DNA of 56,387 nt from Allohoeflea poritis (lineage in GTDB: Bacteria > Pseudomonadota > Alphaproteobacteria > Rhizobiales > Rhizobiaceae). Of this stretch, positions 36,600-45,215 are shown piece after piece (position 1 is the first letter of the stretch; the number at the start of each line of letters is the position of its first letter). The translations under genes were made by a program, and so were the position numbers. Where the stretch lies: positions 1 to 56,387 of the forward strand of contig NZ_JAPJZH010000024.1 of NCBI RefSeq assembly GCF_027889715.1, read 5' to 3'. The notes below the pieces were generated by a model. It worked only from the letters and a program-made list of their open reading frames with translations, searched no databases and was not told the origin of the DNA.

Positions 36600-36654
36600 T
36601 CGCAGCCTCCCTAGCAGAGCACATTGCCGTCCTGAATAAACAAATAAGCGCAAA

Positions 36655-36665
36655 TGGTCAAACCA
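36655..36665. promoter_or_regulatory. GntR box E (TGGTCAAACCA)
   Basis: AATGGTCAAACCATTAA is a near-perfect palindrome in the gap between the divergent TRAP operon and the GntR gene, 56 bp from dctQ and 179 bp from gntR. It could support both control of uptake and autoregulation. Confidence 0.7.
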
Positions 36666-36843
36666 TTAACTATGTGGAGTTGGCGATTGGTCAGTTTTGC
36701 GTTGAAATGGAGCAGTCAAACAAGCAGCAACCGTCACTGATCTTGACAGCATATGCTGGCTTAAAGCAGGGTTAGCAGCTGAGAATCATGAGCAAACCAG
36801 GTGGGCCATTTTGGAGATTCAAACTGGATCATGATCGATAGGG

Positions 36844-37614
36844 ATGGAGATGACGGATACCGCACCTAAGCCAAGCTACGAGCCGATTACACGACAACGC
36901 ACGTTTGAAATAATCGCGGACCGAATTCGCGAGTCACTGATTTCCCAAGAGCTGCGACCCGGAGATAAACTGCCTTCCGAGCGTATATTGGCGGAACAAT
37001 TCAATGTTAGCCGACCGGCTGTTCGCGAGGCTTACCGCGTCTTGGAAATGGCCGGCATTTTGCAGATGAAGAAAGGTGTAAAAGGCGGTGCGTTTATTAC
37101 CCAGGGCAATCAGCAGCTCCTGGTCGACAATATGTCCGACTTGCTCCGCGTTGGAAACATTTCGCTGGAGTCGATGATTGAAGCCAGAATTTGGATCGAG
37201 CAAGTAGTTGTTCGCGTTGTCTGCGAACGCGCTTCGCCCGAGGACATTGACAGGCTTGAAGAGAACGTTGTGCAGGCCGAAAGGTCGTTCCTGGCTCACG
37301 ATTACGAAGCCAAAACGCGATTGAACATCGAGTTTCACAATCTGATGGCTGAGGCGACAGGCAACCCTGTTCTGGTCATGATCATGCGAAGCCTCACGGA
37401 TGTGTTCATGTTTTTTGCTCGCCGCTTGGGTCCTGAATCGACACGTTCGACTTTCGAATCGCGGCAAAGACTGCTGATGCATCTGCGCAATGGCAACGTT
37501 GAGGAAGCCATCGCAGAAACAACCCAAAACCTTCTTTCTGTGCAGGATCTGTACGCCTCTATGGCGGAAGAACTTCGGCTGGCTTCCGGTCGCGACGAGA
37601 AATCGAGCAACTGA
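36844..37614 (+). CDS. GntR-family (FadR/FCD) transcriptional regulator
   Basis: This 256-residue protein has an N-terminal winged helix (ELRPGDKLPSERILAEQF, NVSRPAVREAYRVLEMAG, KKGVKGGAFIT) and an all-helical FCD ligand-binding domain (NIEFHNLMAEATGNPVLVMI, with further His and Glu residues that may hold a metal). FCD regulators bind TGGTnnnACCA palindromes and are usually released by a carboxylate. This is the only GntR gene in the window and is surrounded by such palindromes, so it is the prime candidate for the regulon controller. The start could be 36844 or 36850. Confidence 0.9.
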   Translation: MEMTDTAPKPSYEPITRQRTFEIIADRIRESLISQELRPGDKLPSERILAEQFNVSRPAVREAYRVLEMAGILQMKKGVKGGAFITQGNQQLLVDNMSDLLRVGNISLESMIEARIWIEQVVVRVVCERASPEDIDRLEENVVQAERSFLAHDYEAKTRLNIEFHNLMAEATGNPVLVMIMRSLTDVFMFFARRLGPESTRSTFESRQRLLMHLRNGNVEEAIAETTQNLLSVQDLYASMAEELRLASGRDEKSSN

Positions 37615-37937
37615 GCCAATCTGGCCCGCTTGCTCTCAAGACTTTTCCAACCTTCGGAACAACATTGTTGCAACGCGCGAAGCGGTTTTCCGCATCGCGC
37701 GAACCGTTTGGTGCACTTTTTTTTTAGGGTAGCTTTCACAGTCTTGCACTTGACCGGTTCTTAAAAGTCCGCCTATATGGCTTTTGTGAATAGGAAAAAG
37801 GACAGACCAATCGCCATACAAAGATAAAACGCTCCACATAGGGCGTGGCAATCATCTAGTTAGACAAGTGTTTGGGCGTCTCGATTGCGAGGTGCGGTTT
37901 CACTAAGTGCCGAATGTTTGTCAGAGGAGGAGAATCC
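37615..37937. other. gap between gntR and the lone dctP
   Basis: This 323-bp stretch has no gene. It contains a long hairpin with a later T-run (described separately) and a weak box-like sequence, TAGTTAGACAA at 37857-37867, 70 bp before dctP, that departs from the GntR core at two positions. Confidence 0.5.
37674..37726 (+). terminator. probable terminator after gntR
   Basis: A 12-bp stem with one mismatch (CGCGCGAAGCGG, loop TTTT, CCGCATCGCGCG) at 37674-37701 is followed 16 bases later by a run of nine T (37717-37725). The distance between stem and T-run is longer than usual, so the call is moderate. Confidence 0.5.
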
Positions 37938-39017
37938 ATGAAGTTAATGCAATTTGCCGTCGCTGCCGCTGTGGCTGTCGGTTCCATCGCAATCACAGCG
38001 CCAGCGAGCGCGGAAGCTGAGTTTCGGATCAGTTACGCGGACTTCGGGGCAAACCGGGGCCCAAGGGCAGCTGAACTGGTTCGTTGGGCAGACGAGATCA
38101 ACAAACGCACTGACGGGCGTGTTGAGATTGAGTTTTTCTGGTCTGGATCACTCATGAAAACAAAGGACATCTGGCAAGGTGTCAAGGGTGGCGTTGCGGA
38201 GATGGGAACTGTCATCGCAGCCTTTCATCCCGCCGAGTTTCCGGTTTGGGGTCGTGCAACGGGCGCAATGAATGAACCCGATACATGGGTTGGTATACGT
38301 GCTTGGACAGATCTTGCGACCGAAAGTGAGCTATTTGCCAACGAGCTTGAGAACAACGGGATAAAGGTATTGCTGCACAATACCGGCGGTCCGATGCAAC
38401 TGGTATGTAAGGACGTCGCACCGACCACGGTCGAAGAGCTGCAAGGGCTCAAAATCGGGGCTTCTGGCGCGGTGAACGCGCTGTTGTCCGGCGTTGGCGC
38501 TGCATCCCAGGTCATTTCCACCAGTGAGACTTATGTGGCTCTTGACCGCGGTGTTGTCGATTGCAACGTTTTTGCATCGGCGTTTATCACGTCCTACAAA
38601 CTGTATGAAATCACCGACAATGTTGTGGCTTGGAACATCTATACTCCGTACACATACGGGGGTGTGGTCAACCTTGAATATTGGAACTCCCTTCCGGCCG
38701 ATATCCAAGAGGTGATCGAAGAGGTCAGTGCCGAATACAGAGATCGCCTGGCAAAAAGTGTGAACGAGCAGGCCACCGAGGTGCTTGAGCAGGTTCAAGC
38801 GGGAATTGATGGGCACACCATGAATGTGGTGGAAATGAGCGCTGAGGAATTCGACCGCTTGCGTCCTTACAATGATGTCTACCTGCAAGAGTGGCGTGAA
38901 AAACTGGCTGAAGCCACGTCTGCGGAAGCAGTTGCTGAGTTTGAGGCGCTTCATGCCGAACTGATGGAAAAATACCGTATGGAAAGAGACGAAAAGGGCT
39001 ATCCTTGGGAGAGGTAG
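37938..39017 (+). CDS. dctP: TRAP transporter solute-binding protein DctP (lone)
   Basis: This 359-residue periplasmic protein has a signal peptide (MKLMQFAVAAAVAVGSIAIT, then APASA) and the DctP fold: LQGLKIGASGAVNALLSGVG, TSETYVALDRGVVDCNVF and YTYGGVVNLEYWNSLP. In the LQGLKIGA loop the canonical carboxylate-binding Arg (usually K-x-R) is not obvious, suggesting an altered ligand. AGAGGAGGAG precedes the ATG. No permease gene is adjacent and a terminator follows, so it is transcribed alone. It may serve the DctQM pair at 15899-17799. Confidence 0.9.
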   Translation: MKLMQFAVAAAVAVGSIAITAPASAEAEFRISYADFGANRGPRAAELVRWADEINKRTDGRVEIEFFWSGSLMKTKDIWQGVKGGVAEMGTVIAAFHPAEFPVWGRATGAMNEPDTWVGIRAWTDLATESELFANELENNGIKVLLHNTGGPMQLVCKDVAPTTVEELQGLKIGASGAVNALLSGVGAASQVISTSETYVALDRGVVDCNVFASAFITSYKLYEITDNVVAWNIYTPYTYGGVVNLEYWNSLPADIQEVIEEVSAEYRDRLAKSVNEQATEVLEQVQAGIDGHTMNVVEMSAEEFDRLRPYNDVYLQEWREKLAEATSAEAVAEFEALHAELMEKYRMERDEKGYPWER

Positions 39018-39062
39018 GTCTTGGAATACCCAAACTAAAAAACAAAAAACATCCTCCCAAAT

Positions 39063-39096
39063 TATTGGGGCCGGATTTATCTGGCCCCAATTTTTT
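39063..39096 (+). terminator. rho-independent terminator after dctP
   Basis: TTGGGGCC (39065-39072) pairs perfectly with GGCCCCAA (39083-39090) over a 10-base loop, followed by six T. It ends the lone dctP transcript before the GMC gene. Confidence 0.88.
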
Positions 39097-39147
39097 CAAC
39101 GCAGCTGCAGTGGCACCATCGGGCGCTACGGTGGGGTGCCGCTTCAA

Positions 39148-40773
39148 ATGACATCATCAACAGAGACCTTTGACTATGTCGTTGTTGGCTCAGGTTCGGC
39201 GGGCGGTATCGTTGCCTCCCGATTAAGTGCATCTTCCAAGTACTCGGTGGTTTGCCTTGAGGCTGGCGCCCGCGGATCCGGTTACATTTGGACCAAAATA
39301 CCGGCTACGGTTTCCTTTATGATCGACGATCCCAGGGTGAACTGGTGCTACAAATCGGATGCGTCGACCGGCCCGGCAAATCGTGCTTTGAACATTCCAC
39401 GGGGGAAAATACTTGGTGGCACCAGTGCCATCAACGGAATGACCTGGGTTCGCGGTCAACACGAGGACTACGATCATTGGGCACAGATCGGGAACTTGGG
39501 TTGGGCATTTCAGGATGTACTGCCCTTCTTTAAGAAGATCGAGAGCTATCCGGTCGGCGATCCAAAGCTACGCGGCCATGTCGGCCCTATTCGGGTTACC
39601 AGTGGTCAGAAGATCACGCCATTTTATGACCTGTTTCTGGAGACTGCGCGCGTCGCTGGGATACCGGGAAATCGTGACTATAACGGCGCTGACCAAGAGG
39701 GCGCGACTATTGCGCAAGCAGCATCTTATAAAGGCGTGCGCGAGAGCACGGCCAATCGCTATTTAGATCCAGCCACACGTCACAATAACTTGGAAATCAA
39801 GAAAGGCGCCGAAGCAACGAGGCTGTTATTTGAAGCCGGCAGATGCATTGGCGTCCTGTACATGCAAGGCTCCCACGAAAGGAAGGTACTGGCCCGGAAT
39901 GAAGTCGTCGTTTGTGGCGGTGCCGTCAACAGTCCAAAGCTATTGGAGCATTCCGGGATTGGCGACGCGGAACGTCTATATGACTTAGGAATTGATGTCA
40001 TAAGCCATCTGCCTGGTGTTGGCGAGAATCTCAGCGATCATTTCACGCCCACGATGAAATACCAGATCACCCAGTCTGGCCAATCAGCCAGTGAGCTGAT
40101 GCATGGTTGGCGCAAGTATCGCGAAGTGTTGCGCTATGTTTTGTTCAGACGTGGTTTCCTAGCACAGTCTTTTGGCGCTATGCGCGCCTTTTTCAGAACC
40201 CGGGAAGATCTGACCCGACCAGATGGCCTTATGGTGATTGCACCGTTCATGGTCGAGAATTTTGAGGGTGGCCGTAAGATATCAAAGGTCCCCGGTGCGA
40301 GCTTTTTCACGCATGTTCTGCGACCAGAAACGCGCGGCAGCATCCATGTTACATCGCCTGATCCGAAGCAGCCACCAGCCATCCGGGAGCGTTTCTTGGA
40401 AACCGAGAACGACAAATTGGGTGCAATCGCTTGCTTTAAGAAAGTTCGCCAACTGACGGAGACCAACCCGATCGCTTCAATCCTGGGCGCGGAGTTGCAG
40501 CCGGGTCGCCAAGTTGAGAGCGATGACGAGATCCTGCAGTTCATTCTTGAAACCGGCCAGACCACCTATCACCCCGTTGGCACATGCAAAATGGGCCAAG
40601 ACCGCGACGCGGTCGTCGATGAGCGGTTGCGGGTCCATGGGGTGCATGGATTACGTGTTGCCGATGCCTCAATCATGCCGACGATAACTTCCGGCAATAC
40701 GGGCCTGCCCTGTATGATGATCGGTGAGAAGTGCGCGCACATGATTATCGAAGACCGCGAACGGAACGCATGA
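39148..40773 (+). CDS. GMC-family FAD oxidoreductase
   Basis: This 541-residue glucose-methanol-choline oxidoreductase has the FAD motif DYVVVGSGSAGGIVASRLS, the GMC signature GKILGGTSAINGMTWVRG, VVVCGGAVNSPKLLEHSGIG, and the catalytic His in TTYHPVGTCKMG with VADASIMPTITSGNTG near the end. It oxidises an alcohol to an aldehyde, commonly feeding an acid to CoA activation. The ATG at 39148 is preferred over GTG 39136. The next gene starts 19 bp downstream. Confidence 0.9.
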   Translation: MTSSTETFDYVVVGSGSAGGIVASRLSASSKYSVVCLEAGARGSGYIWTKIPATVSFMIDDPRVNWCYKSDASTGPANRALNIPRGKILGGTSAINGMTWVRGQHEDYDHWAQIGNLGWAFQDVLPFFKKIESYPVGDPKLRGHVGPIRVTSGQKITPFYDLFLETARVAGIPGNRDYNGADQEGATIAQAASYKGVRESTANRYLDPATRHNNLEIKKGAEATRLLFEAGRCIGVLYMQGSHERKVLARNEVVVCGGAVNSPKLLEHSGIGDAERLYDLGIDVISHLPGVGENLSDHFTPTMKYQITQSGQSASELMHGWRKYREVLRYVLFRRGFLAQSFGAMRAFFRTREDLTRPDGLMVIAPFMVENFEGGRKISKVPGASFFTHVLRPETRGSIHVTSPDPKQPPAIRERFLETENDKLGAIACFKKVRQLTETNPIASILGAELQPGRQVESDDEILQFILETGQTTYHPVGTCKMGQDRDAVVDERLRVHGVHGLRVADASIMPTITSGNTGLPCMMIGEKCAHMIIEDRERNA

Positions 40774-40792
40774 TGAAAAGGTGTAAGAGACG

Positions 40793-42058
40793 ATGACCGA
40801 GACGGTTTCTTTGGCAACCGAGCAACAGGTTCGCGACGATGTAAGAGATTGGATCGCTCTAAACTGGAACGTCAAATTAAGCCTTTCCGAATGGCGGGAG
40901 CTTCTGGCGGATTCAGGTTGGGGGGCACCGAGCTGGCCGGCAAGATGGTATGGCAAAGGCTTGCCAGCCACCATGAACAGCATTGTTGAAGAAGAGTTCT
41001 TCAATGCGCAAGTTGTCGGTGTCACAAGGAAAGGCGCCAATCGTCTCGCTGCACAGACAATTCTAGCCCATGGAACCGACGCCCATAAAAAGCGGTTCTT
41101 GCGTCCCATGTTAACGGGCGCGGAAACATGGTGCCAACTGTTCAGCGAGCCGGGCAGCGGTTCTGACCTGGCTGGGGCGATGACCCGCGCTGTTCGCGAT
41201 GGTGACCGGTACATCGTCAATGGTCAGAAAGTATGGACCTCGATGGCCCATATTTCAGATTGGGGTATTTTGCTTGCCCGTACCGATATGGATGTCCCAA
41301 AACATCAGGGCTTGAGTTTCTTCTTAATCGATATGCGCCAGCCCGGGATCGAGGTTCGACCCTTAAGGCAAATGAATGGGCACGCTTCTTTCAATGAAGT
41401 CTTTTTCGACAATGCAGTGGTCAACGAGAACGACCGTTTGGAGGATGAAGGCGATGGTTGGCGGGTAGCGACCACGACATTGTTGAATGAGCGCCGCAAC
41501 TTCGATGTCGCAAGCAAGAAACACACCGGATTTGACAGGCAAGAACAGATCTACGTCGAGGAAGCCGAAGAAATCGCGGTCGCACTAGCGCCACACAGTT
41601 GGTATCCGCAAAGGGAGGGCAGGATCGATTTGCTGCTTCCTAGAGCAATTGAGCGTGGCAAGTTTGGTGACGCGGCCCTGCGTCAGGAAATAGCACGACT
41701 GTTTGTGCTGCAACGATGCCGGGAAATGGCGTCGCAACGTGCCAGGGCGGCCATTGAGGCGGGCGGAACGCCCGGACCGGAAGGTTCTGTCGGTAAATTA
41801 GCCGGTGCCCGCGTTTCAAGGGAATGCGCTCGGGTACACACGATCATATCTGGAGCTGACGCCATGCTCGATGGCGTAGATTCGGAATTGAACGGCACAG
41901 TCGCGGAGATTTTTCTTTCGACACCTGCCAATTCGTTGGCCGGGGGCACCGATGAAATCCAAAAAAATATCCTGGCTGAGCGTGTTCTTGGCATGCCAAA
42001 GGAACCGAGAAATGATGTTGACCGTCCATTTAAGGGCGTCCCAAAAAATGCTTTGTAA
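40793..42058 (+). CDS. acyl-CoA dehydrogenase, full-length
   Basis: This 421-residue acyl-CoA dehydrogenase has the flavin-binding CQLFSEPGSGSDLAGAMTRA, KVWTSMAHISDWGILLAR, and the C-terminal SLAGGTDEIQKNILAERVLG, which supplies a catalytic Glu. It is the type used for branched or ring-substituted acyl-CoAs. About 1 kb downstream lies a short acyl-CoA dehydrogenase without that motif (43016), with which it may pair as an alpha2beta2 enzyme. Confidence 0.88.
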   Translation: MTETVSLATEQQVRDDVRDWIALNWNVKLSLSEWRELLADSGWGAPSWPARWYGKGLPATMNSIVEEEFFNAQVVGVTRKGANRLAAQTILAHGTDAHKKRFLRPMLTGAETWCQLFSEPGSGSDLAGAMTRAVRDGDRYIVNGQKVWTSMAHISDWGILLARTDMDVPKHQGLSFFLIDMRQPGIEVRPLRQMNGHASFNEVFFDNAVVNENDRLEDEGDGWRVATTTLLNERRNFDVASKKHTGFDRQEQIYVEEAEEIAVALAPHSWYPQREGRIDLLLPRAIERGKFGDAALRQEIARLFVLQRCREMASQRARAAIEAGGTPGPEGSVGKLAGARVSRECARVHTIISGADAMLDGVDSELNGTVAEIFLSTPANSLAGGTDEIQKNILAERVLGMPKEPRNDVDRPFKGVPKNAL

Positions 42059-42069
42059 TCAATAATTTA

Positions 42070-42993
42070 ATGTACTATCGAAAGCCTCAGTTAATGTTAT
42101 CCGATAATAATAAGGGTGCGCTTTTCATGATGAGCGCGATGGCGGTTTTGACCGCCGCTGAAGCAATACAAAAAACGATCGGCTCGCAGATCCCATTGTT
42201 TCAAATGCTGTTCATCCGATCCATTATGGGTTGTGTTCTACTAATACCACTTAGCTACGTAATCGGACCTATTCAGTTCCCTGCTGATGTACGTACAAAT
42301 GCGATTCTCTTCATTCGCAGCTTGGGTGACGTTGGCGCTTCTTTTGCATATCTGGCGGCGATAATCAGCATCCCTTTGGCAAATGCCCGCGCCATCGTGC
42401 AGATACTACCCTTGGTGATGTCCCTTTGTGCGTTCTTTTTCCTAGGTGAACGTCTCGGCTGGCGACGCATAAGTGCGATTCTGGTTGGATTATTTGGTGT
42501 CCTACTAATTGTTAAACCTGGTTCGGAAGGTTTTGGATTACCTGCGTTACTTGTGCTGTGTGCTGTTGGCTTTTCTGTAGTTCGCGATCTCGGCACCCGC
42601 TTTGTAAGACCCGATATCAACTCATTGACCGTGGCTGCATATGCGACGCTGATGGTTGCGGTTTGTTCCGGGATCGCGTCGGCATTCACGGCCTGGGACC
42701 CCGTGAGCGTTACTCAGATCGGTCTGATCTTCGTGGCGGCGATTTCGCTGCTCGCTGTATACCTCTTCTTGATCCTCGCCATGCGATACGGGCAAATTAC
42801 ATTTGTCGCTATGTTCCGGTATACGGGACTGCTCTGGGCCATCTTTGCCGGGTTCATTGTCTTTGGTGATTGGCCCGATTCGCTCACTTTTGTGGGTGCC
42901 ATGCTGATTGTTGGATCGGGTGTTTTCGTGGTCTACCGGGAACGCCGTCTGGGACAAAACACAGCCTCTCGATCCCGCGATCCCCTCACATAA
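42070..42993 (+). CDS. DMT-superfamily (EamA) transporter
   Basis: This 307-residue protein has about ten hydrophobic segments in two EamA halves. RSIMGCVLLIPLSYVIGPIQ and RSLGDVGASFAYLAAIISIP belong to the first half; FRYTGLLWAIFAGFIVFGDW and MLIVGSGVFVVYRERRLGQN close the second. Members export or import metabolites. It is embedded between two acyl-CoA dehydrogenase genes (11 and 22 bp away), so a role in exporting or taking up a pathway compound is inferred. Start 42070 or 42094. Confidence 0.87.
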   Translation: MYYRKPQLMLSDNNKGALFMMSAMAVLTAAEAIQKTIGSQIPLFQMLFIRSIMGCVLLIPLSYVIGPIQFPADVRTNAILFIRSLGDVGASFAYLAAIISIPLANARAIVQILPLVMSLCAFFFLGERLGWRRISAILVGLFGVLLIVKPGSEGFGLPALLVLCAVGFSVVRDLGTRFVRPDINSLTVAAYATLMVAVCSGIASAFTAWDPVSVTQIGLIFVAAISLLAVYLFLILAMRYGQITFVAMFRYTGLLWAIFAGFIVFGDWPDSLTFVGAMLIVGSGVFVVYRERRLGQNTASRSRDPLT

Positions 42994-43015
42994 AGCGATA
43001 AAGACGGAGTTTGAA

Positions 43016-44137
43016 ATGCAGTACGTGTTGACTGAGGAGCAGAACGCATTTCGAGAAATGATTCACCGGTTTCTGGAAGTGCATTCGAGCAGTTCGCGAA
43101 TTCGAAGCGCGTCCTTGACTGAGTTGGGATGGGACAGGGATGTGTGGCAACAGCTATGTGCCGAGTTCGAGGTTCCTGCGACCTGTGTCCCGGAGGCCTA
43201 TGGAGGTCATGGATTTGGACTGACGGAGCTAGCGATCCTGGCGGAAGAGATGGGCAGGGCGCTTTATTGCGGCCCATTTTTCGGTTCGACGGTTCTGGCT
43301 TCACTTGTGATTTCAAACGGCGCGACCGATGAAATGAAAAAACTGCTGCTACCGGAATTGGTCAAGGGCAACAAACTGGCGGCGTTGGCGATCGCAGAGA
43401 CATGCGATCGATGGCGGGCTGCCGACGTAACCATGGTCGCAACCGATGACGGCGACCATTGGCGCTTGAATGGCGAAAAACTGTTCGTTGTTGATGGGCT
43501 TGGTGCCGATTTCCTCATTGTCATTGCGCGCTGTGCAGCCAAAGGAGAGATTGGCATCTTCAAGGTGTCCAGCCGGGACCAATCATTGTCACGGTTGGAA
43601 ATGCAAGGAATTGACCGCACTCGCCGGATGTCCCGAGTGCGGTTCAACAACACCCAAGCCACGAAGATTAGTCGCGCGGGTGATGTCGGGGATTTGGTCG
43701 ACGATGCACTGGACCAGGCGACGATCTGCTTATGCGCAGAGATGGTGGGGGGCGCTGAACGGCTTTTGGAGTCTGCAATAGAATATTCAAAGGTGAGATT
43801 TCAATTCGGGCGGCCAATTGGTTCGTTTCAGGCGCTCAAACATCGGGCAGCAGATCTTTTTGTCGACATAGAACTGGCAAAAGCTGCCGCACGTTGCGCG
43901 GCTACCGCCGTCGATGACGGCGATGAGAATATCTCCGAGCTGGCCTCGATTGCCAAAGCTGCGGCTTCTGAAGCTTACATGAGCGCCGCATTAGAGACCG
44001 TTCAGTTCTATGGTGGGATCGGGTTTACCTGGGAAAACGACACCCACCTTTGGTTCCGGCGCGCCAAAAGCAGCGAGGTATTTCTTGGCACCGCTGATTG
44101 GCACCGTGAGCGGTTTATCAAGCAGATCGCCGCATAA
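43016..44137 (+). CDS. acyl-CoA dehydrogenase, short (likely partner subunit)
   Basis: This 373-residue acyl-CoA dehydrogenase-fold protein has VPEAYGGHGFGLTELAILAE, SKVRFQFGRPIGSFQALKHR and QFYGGIGFTWENDTHLWFRR. The C-terminus reads SEVFLGTADWHRERFIKQ with no Glu at the G-T-x-E site, so it may be a non-catalytic subunit. It resembles the short protein at 18813. ACGGAG lies six bases before the ATG. Confidence 0.85.
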   Translation: MQYVLTEEQNAFREMIHRFLEVHSSSSRIRSASLTELGWDRDVWQQLCAEFEVPATCVPEAYGGHGFGLTELAILAEEMGRALYCGPFFGSTVLASLVISNGATDEMKKLLLPELVKGNKLAALAIAETCDRWRAADVTMVATDDGDHWRLNGEKLFVVDGLGADFLIVIARCAAKGEIGIFKVSSRDQSLSRLEMQGIDRTRRMSRVRFNNTQATKISRAGDVGDLVDDALDQATICLCAEMVGGAERLLESAIEYSKVRFQFGRPIGSFQALKHRAADLFVDIELAKAAARCAATAVDDGDENISELASIAKAAASEAYMSAALETVQFYGGIGFTWENDTHLWFRRAKSSEVFLGTADWHRERFIKQIAA

Positions 44138-44174
44138 CGCTCGGTCACTGCAGCCCAGAAAGGAGGTTCGACGA

Positions 44175-45188
44175 ATGAAAGGAATTGTCTTCCTTGGCAA
44201 TCGTGAACTTGAGCTTCGTGAGTTCCCGGATCCTATTCCAGGTCCAAGAGAAGCAGTCATTGAACTCAAAGCTAGCGGCATGTGCGGTTCAGACTTGCAT
44301 GCATACCGCCGTCAGGCAGCTGACAAACTTGTTATTGCCGGTCATGAGGCCAGTGGCGTGGTCGTGGCTGTTGGTGCCTATGTCGACCCAAATCGGATAA
44401 AAGTCGGTGACCGTGCCATCGCGCATATGGGATTTGGATGTAACAGCTGTCGGTACTGCGACGAAGGCTGGCCGCAGAACTGCACAAATCAACATATTGC
44501 AATGGGTTTTCATGCCGACGGCGCTCAAGCCCACTATGTCAAAGTGCCAATGGAGAATGTTGTAAAACTCAGCGATGAGTTGAGCTTTAAATGCGGCGCG
44601 GCAATAGCCTGCGGCACAGGCACTGCCTTTGGTGCAATAAAGCGGTCTGGGCTTCTGGCCGGGGAATCCCTTGCCGTGTTTGGGCAAGGCCCGGTCGGTT
44701 TGAGCGCGACGCTCCTAGCAAAAGTAATGGGCGCTACCGTTATCGCGCTGGATGTTTCTGAAGAACGTTTGTCCATGGCTCGAGCATTTGGGGCAGATCA
44801 TGTTCTAAATCCCTCCAATATGGAGGCCGACAAGGCCATCCGAGACCTGACCCGCGGTTTCGGGGTCGATCGGAGTATGGAATGCAGCTCAAATTCAGAG
44901 GCCCGCAGGCAGTCTGTCCGATGCCTCAAGCCTTGGGGAACTGCTTGTTTTGTCGGTGTTCACGGCGAAATGACGATCGATGTGAATGACATCATTTTGA
45001 ACCAAGTGAGTATCGTTGGTTCACTGACGTTTTCCCGAAACATGCTCCGGGAATGCATGGATCTAGTCGCGGATCGCGAAATCAATCTGGAGGCGCTTTT
45101 CACCCACACATTTCGACTAGAGGACGCGGTTGATGCGTATGCATTGTTTGACAAACAACAAATGGGGAAAGGCGTATTCTTGCTTTGA
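44175..45188 (+). CDS. zinc-dependent alcohol dehydrogenase (MDR family)
   Basis: This 337-residue medium-chain dehydrogenase has a catalytic zinc site (SGMCGSDLHAYR, GHEASG), the four-Cys structural zinc lobe (CNSCRYCDEGWPQNC), and a Rossmann motif (AVFGQGPVGLSATLLAKV). It oxidises an alcohol with NAD(P). AAAGGAGG lies eight bases before ATG 44175, although the open frame extends upstream. The next gene is another zinc alcohol dehydrogenase of a different subgroup. Confidence 0.88.
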   Translation: MKGIVFLGNRELELREFPDPIPGPREAVIELKASGMCGSDLHAYRRQAADKLVIAGHEASGVVVAVGAYVDPNRIKVGDRAIAHMGFGCNSCRYCDEGWPQNCTNQHIAMGFHADGAQAHYVKVPMENVVKLSDELSFKCGAAIACGTGTAFGAIKRSGLLAGESLAVFGQGPVGLSATLLAKVMGATVIALDVSEERLSMARAFGADHVLNPSNMEADKAIRDLTRGFGVDRSMECSSNSEARRQSVRCLKPWGTACFVGVHGEMTIDVNDIILNQVSIVGSLTFSRNMLRECMDLVADREINLEALFTHTFRLEDAVDAYALFDKQQMGKGVFLL

Positions 45189-45215
45189 AGCTAGCCAAGA
45201 AGAGCCTGCAGTCGG

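Noticed and set aside
42908-43015. Longer N-terminus of the acyl-CoA dehydrogenase at 43016
   Set aside because: The extension overlaps the end of the DMT transporter and is not dehydrogenase-like; a Shine-Dalgarno site fits ATG 43016.
44010-44174. Longer N-terminus of the zinc alcohol dehydrogenase at 44175
   Set aside because: It overlaps the upstream dehydrogenase gene, while AAAGGAGG is correctly spaced from ATG 44175.
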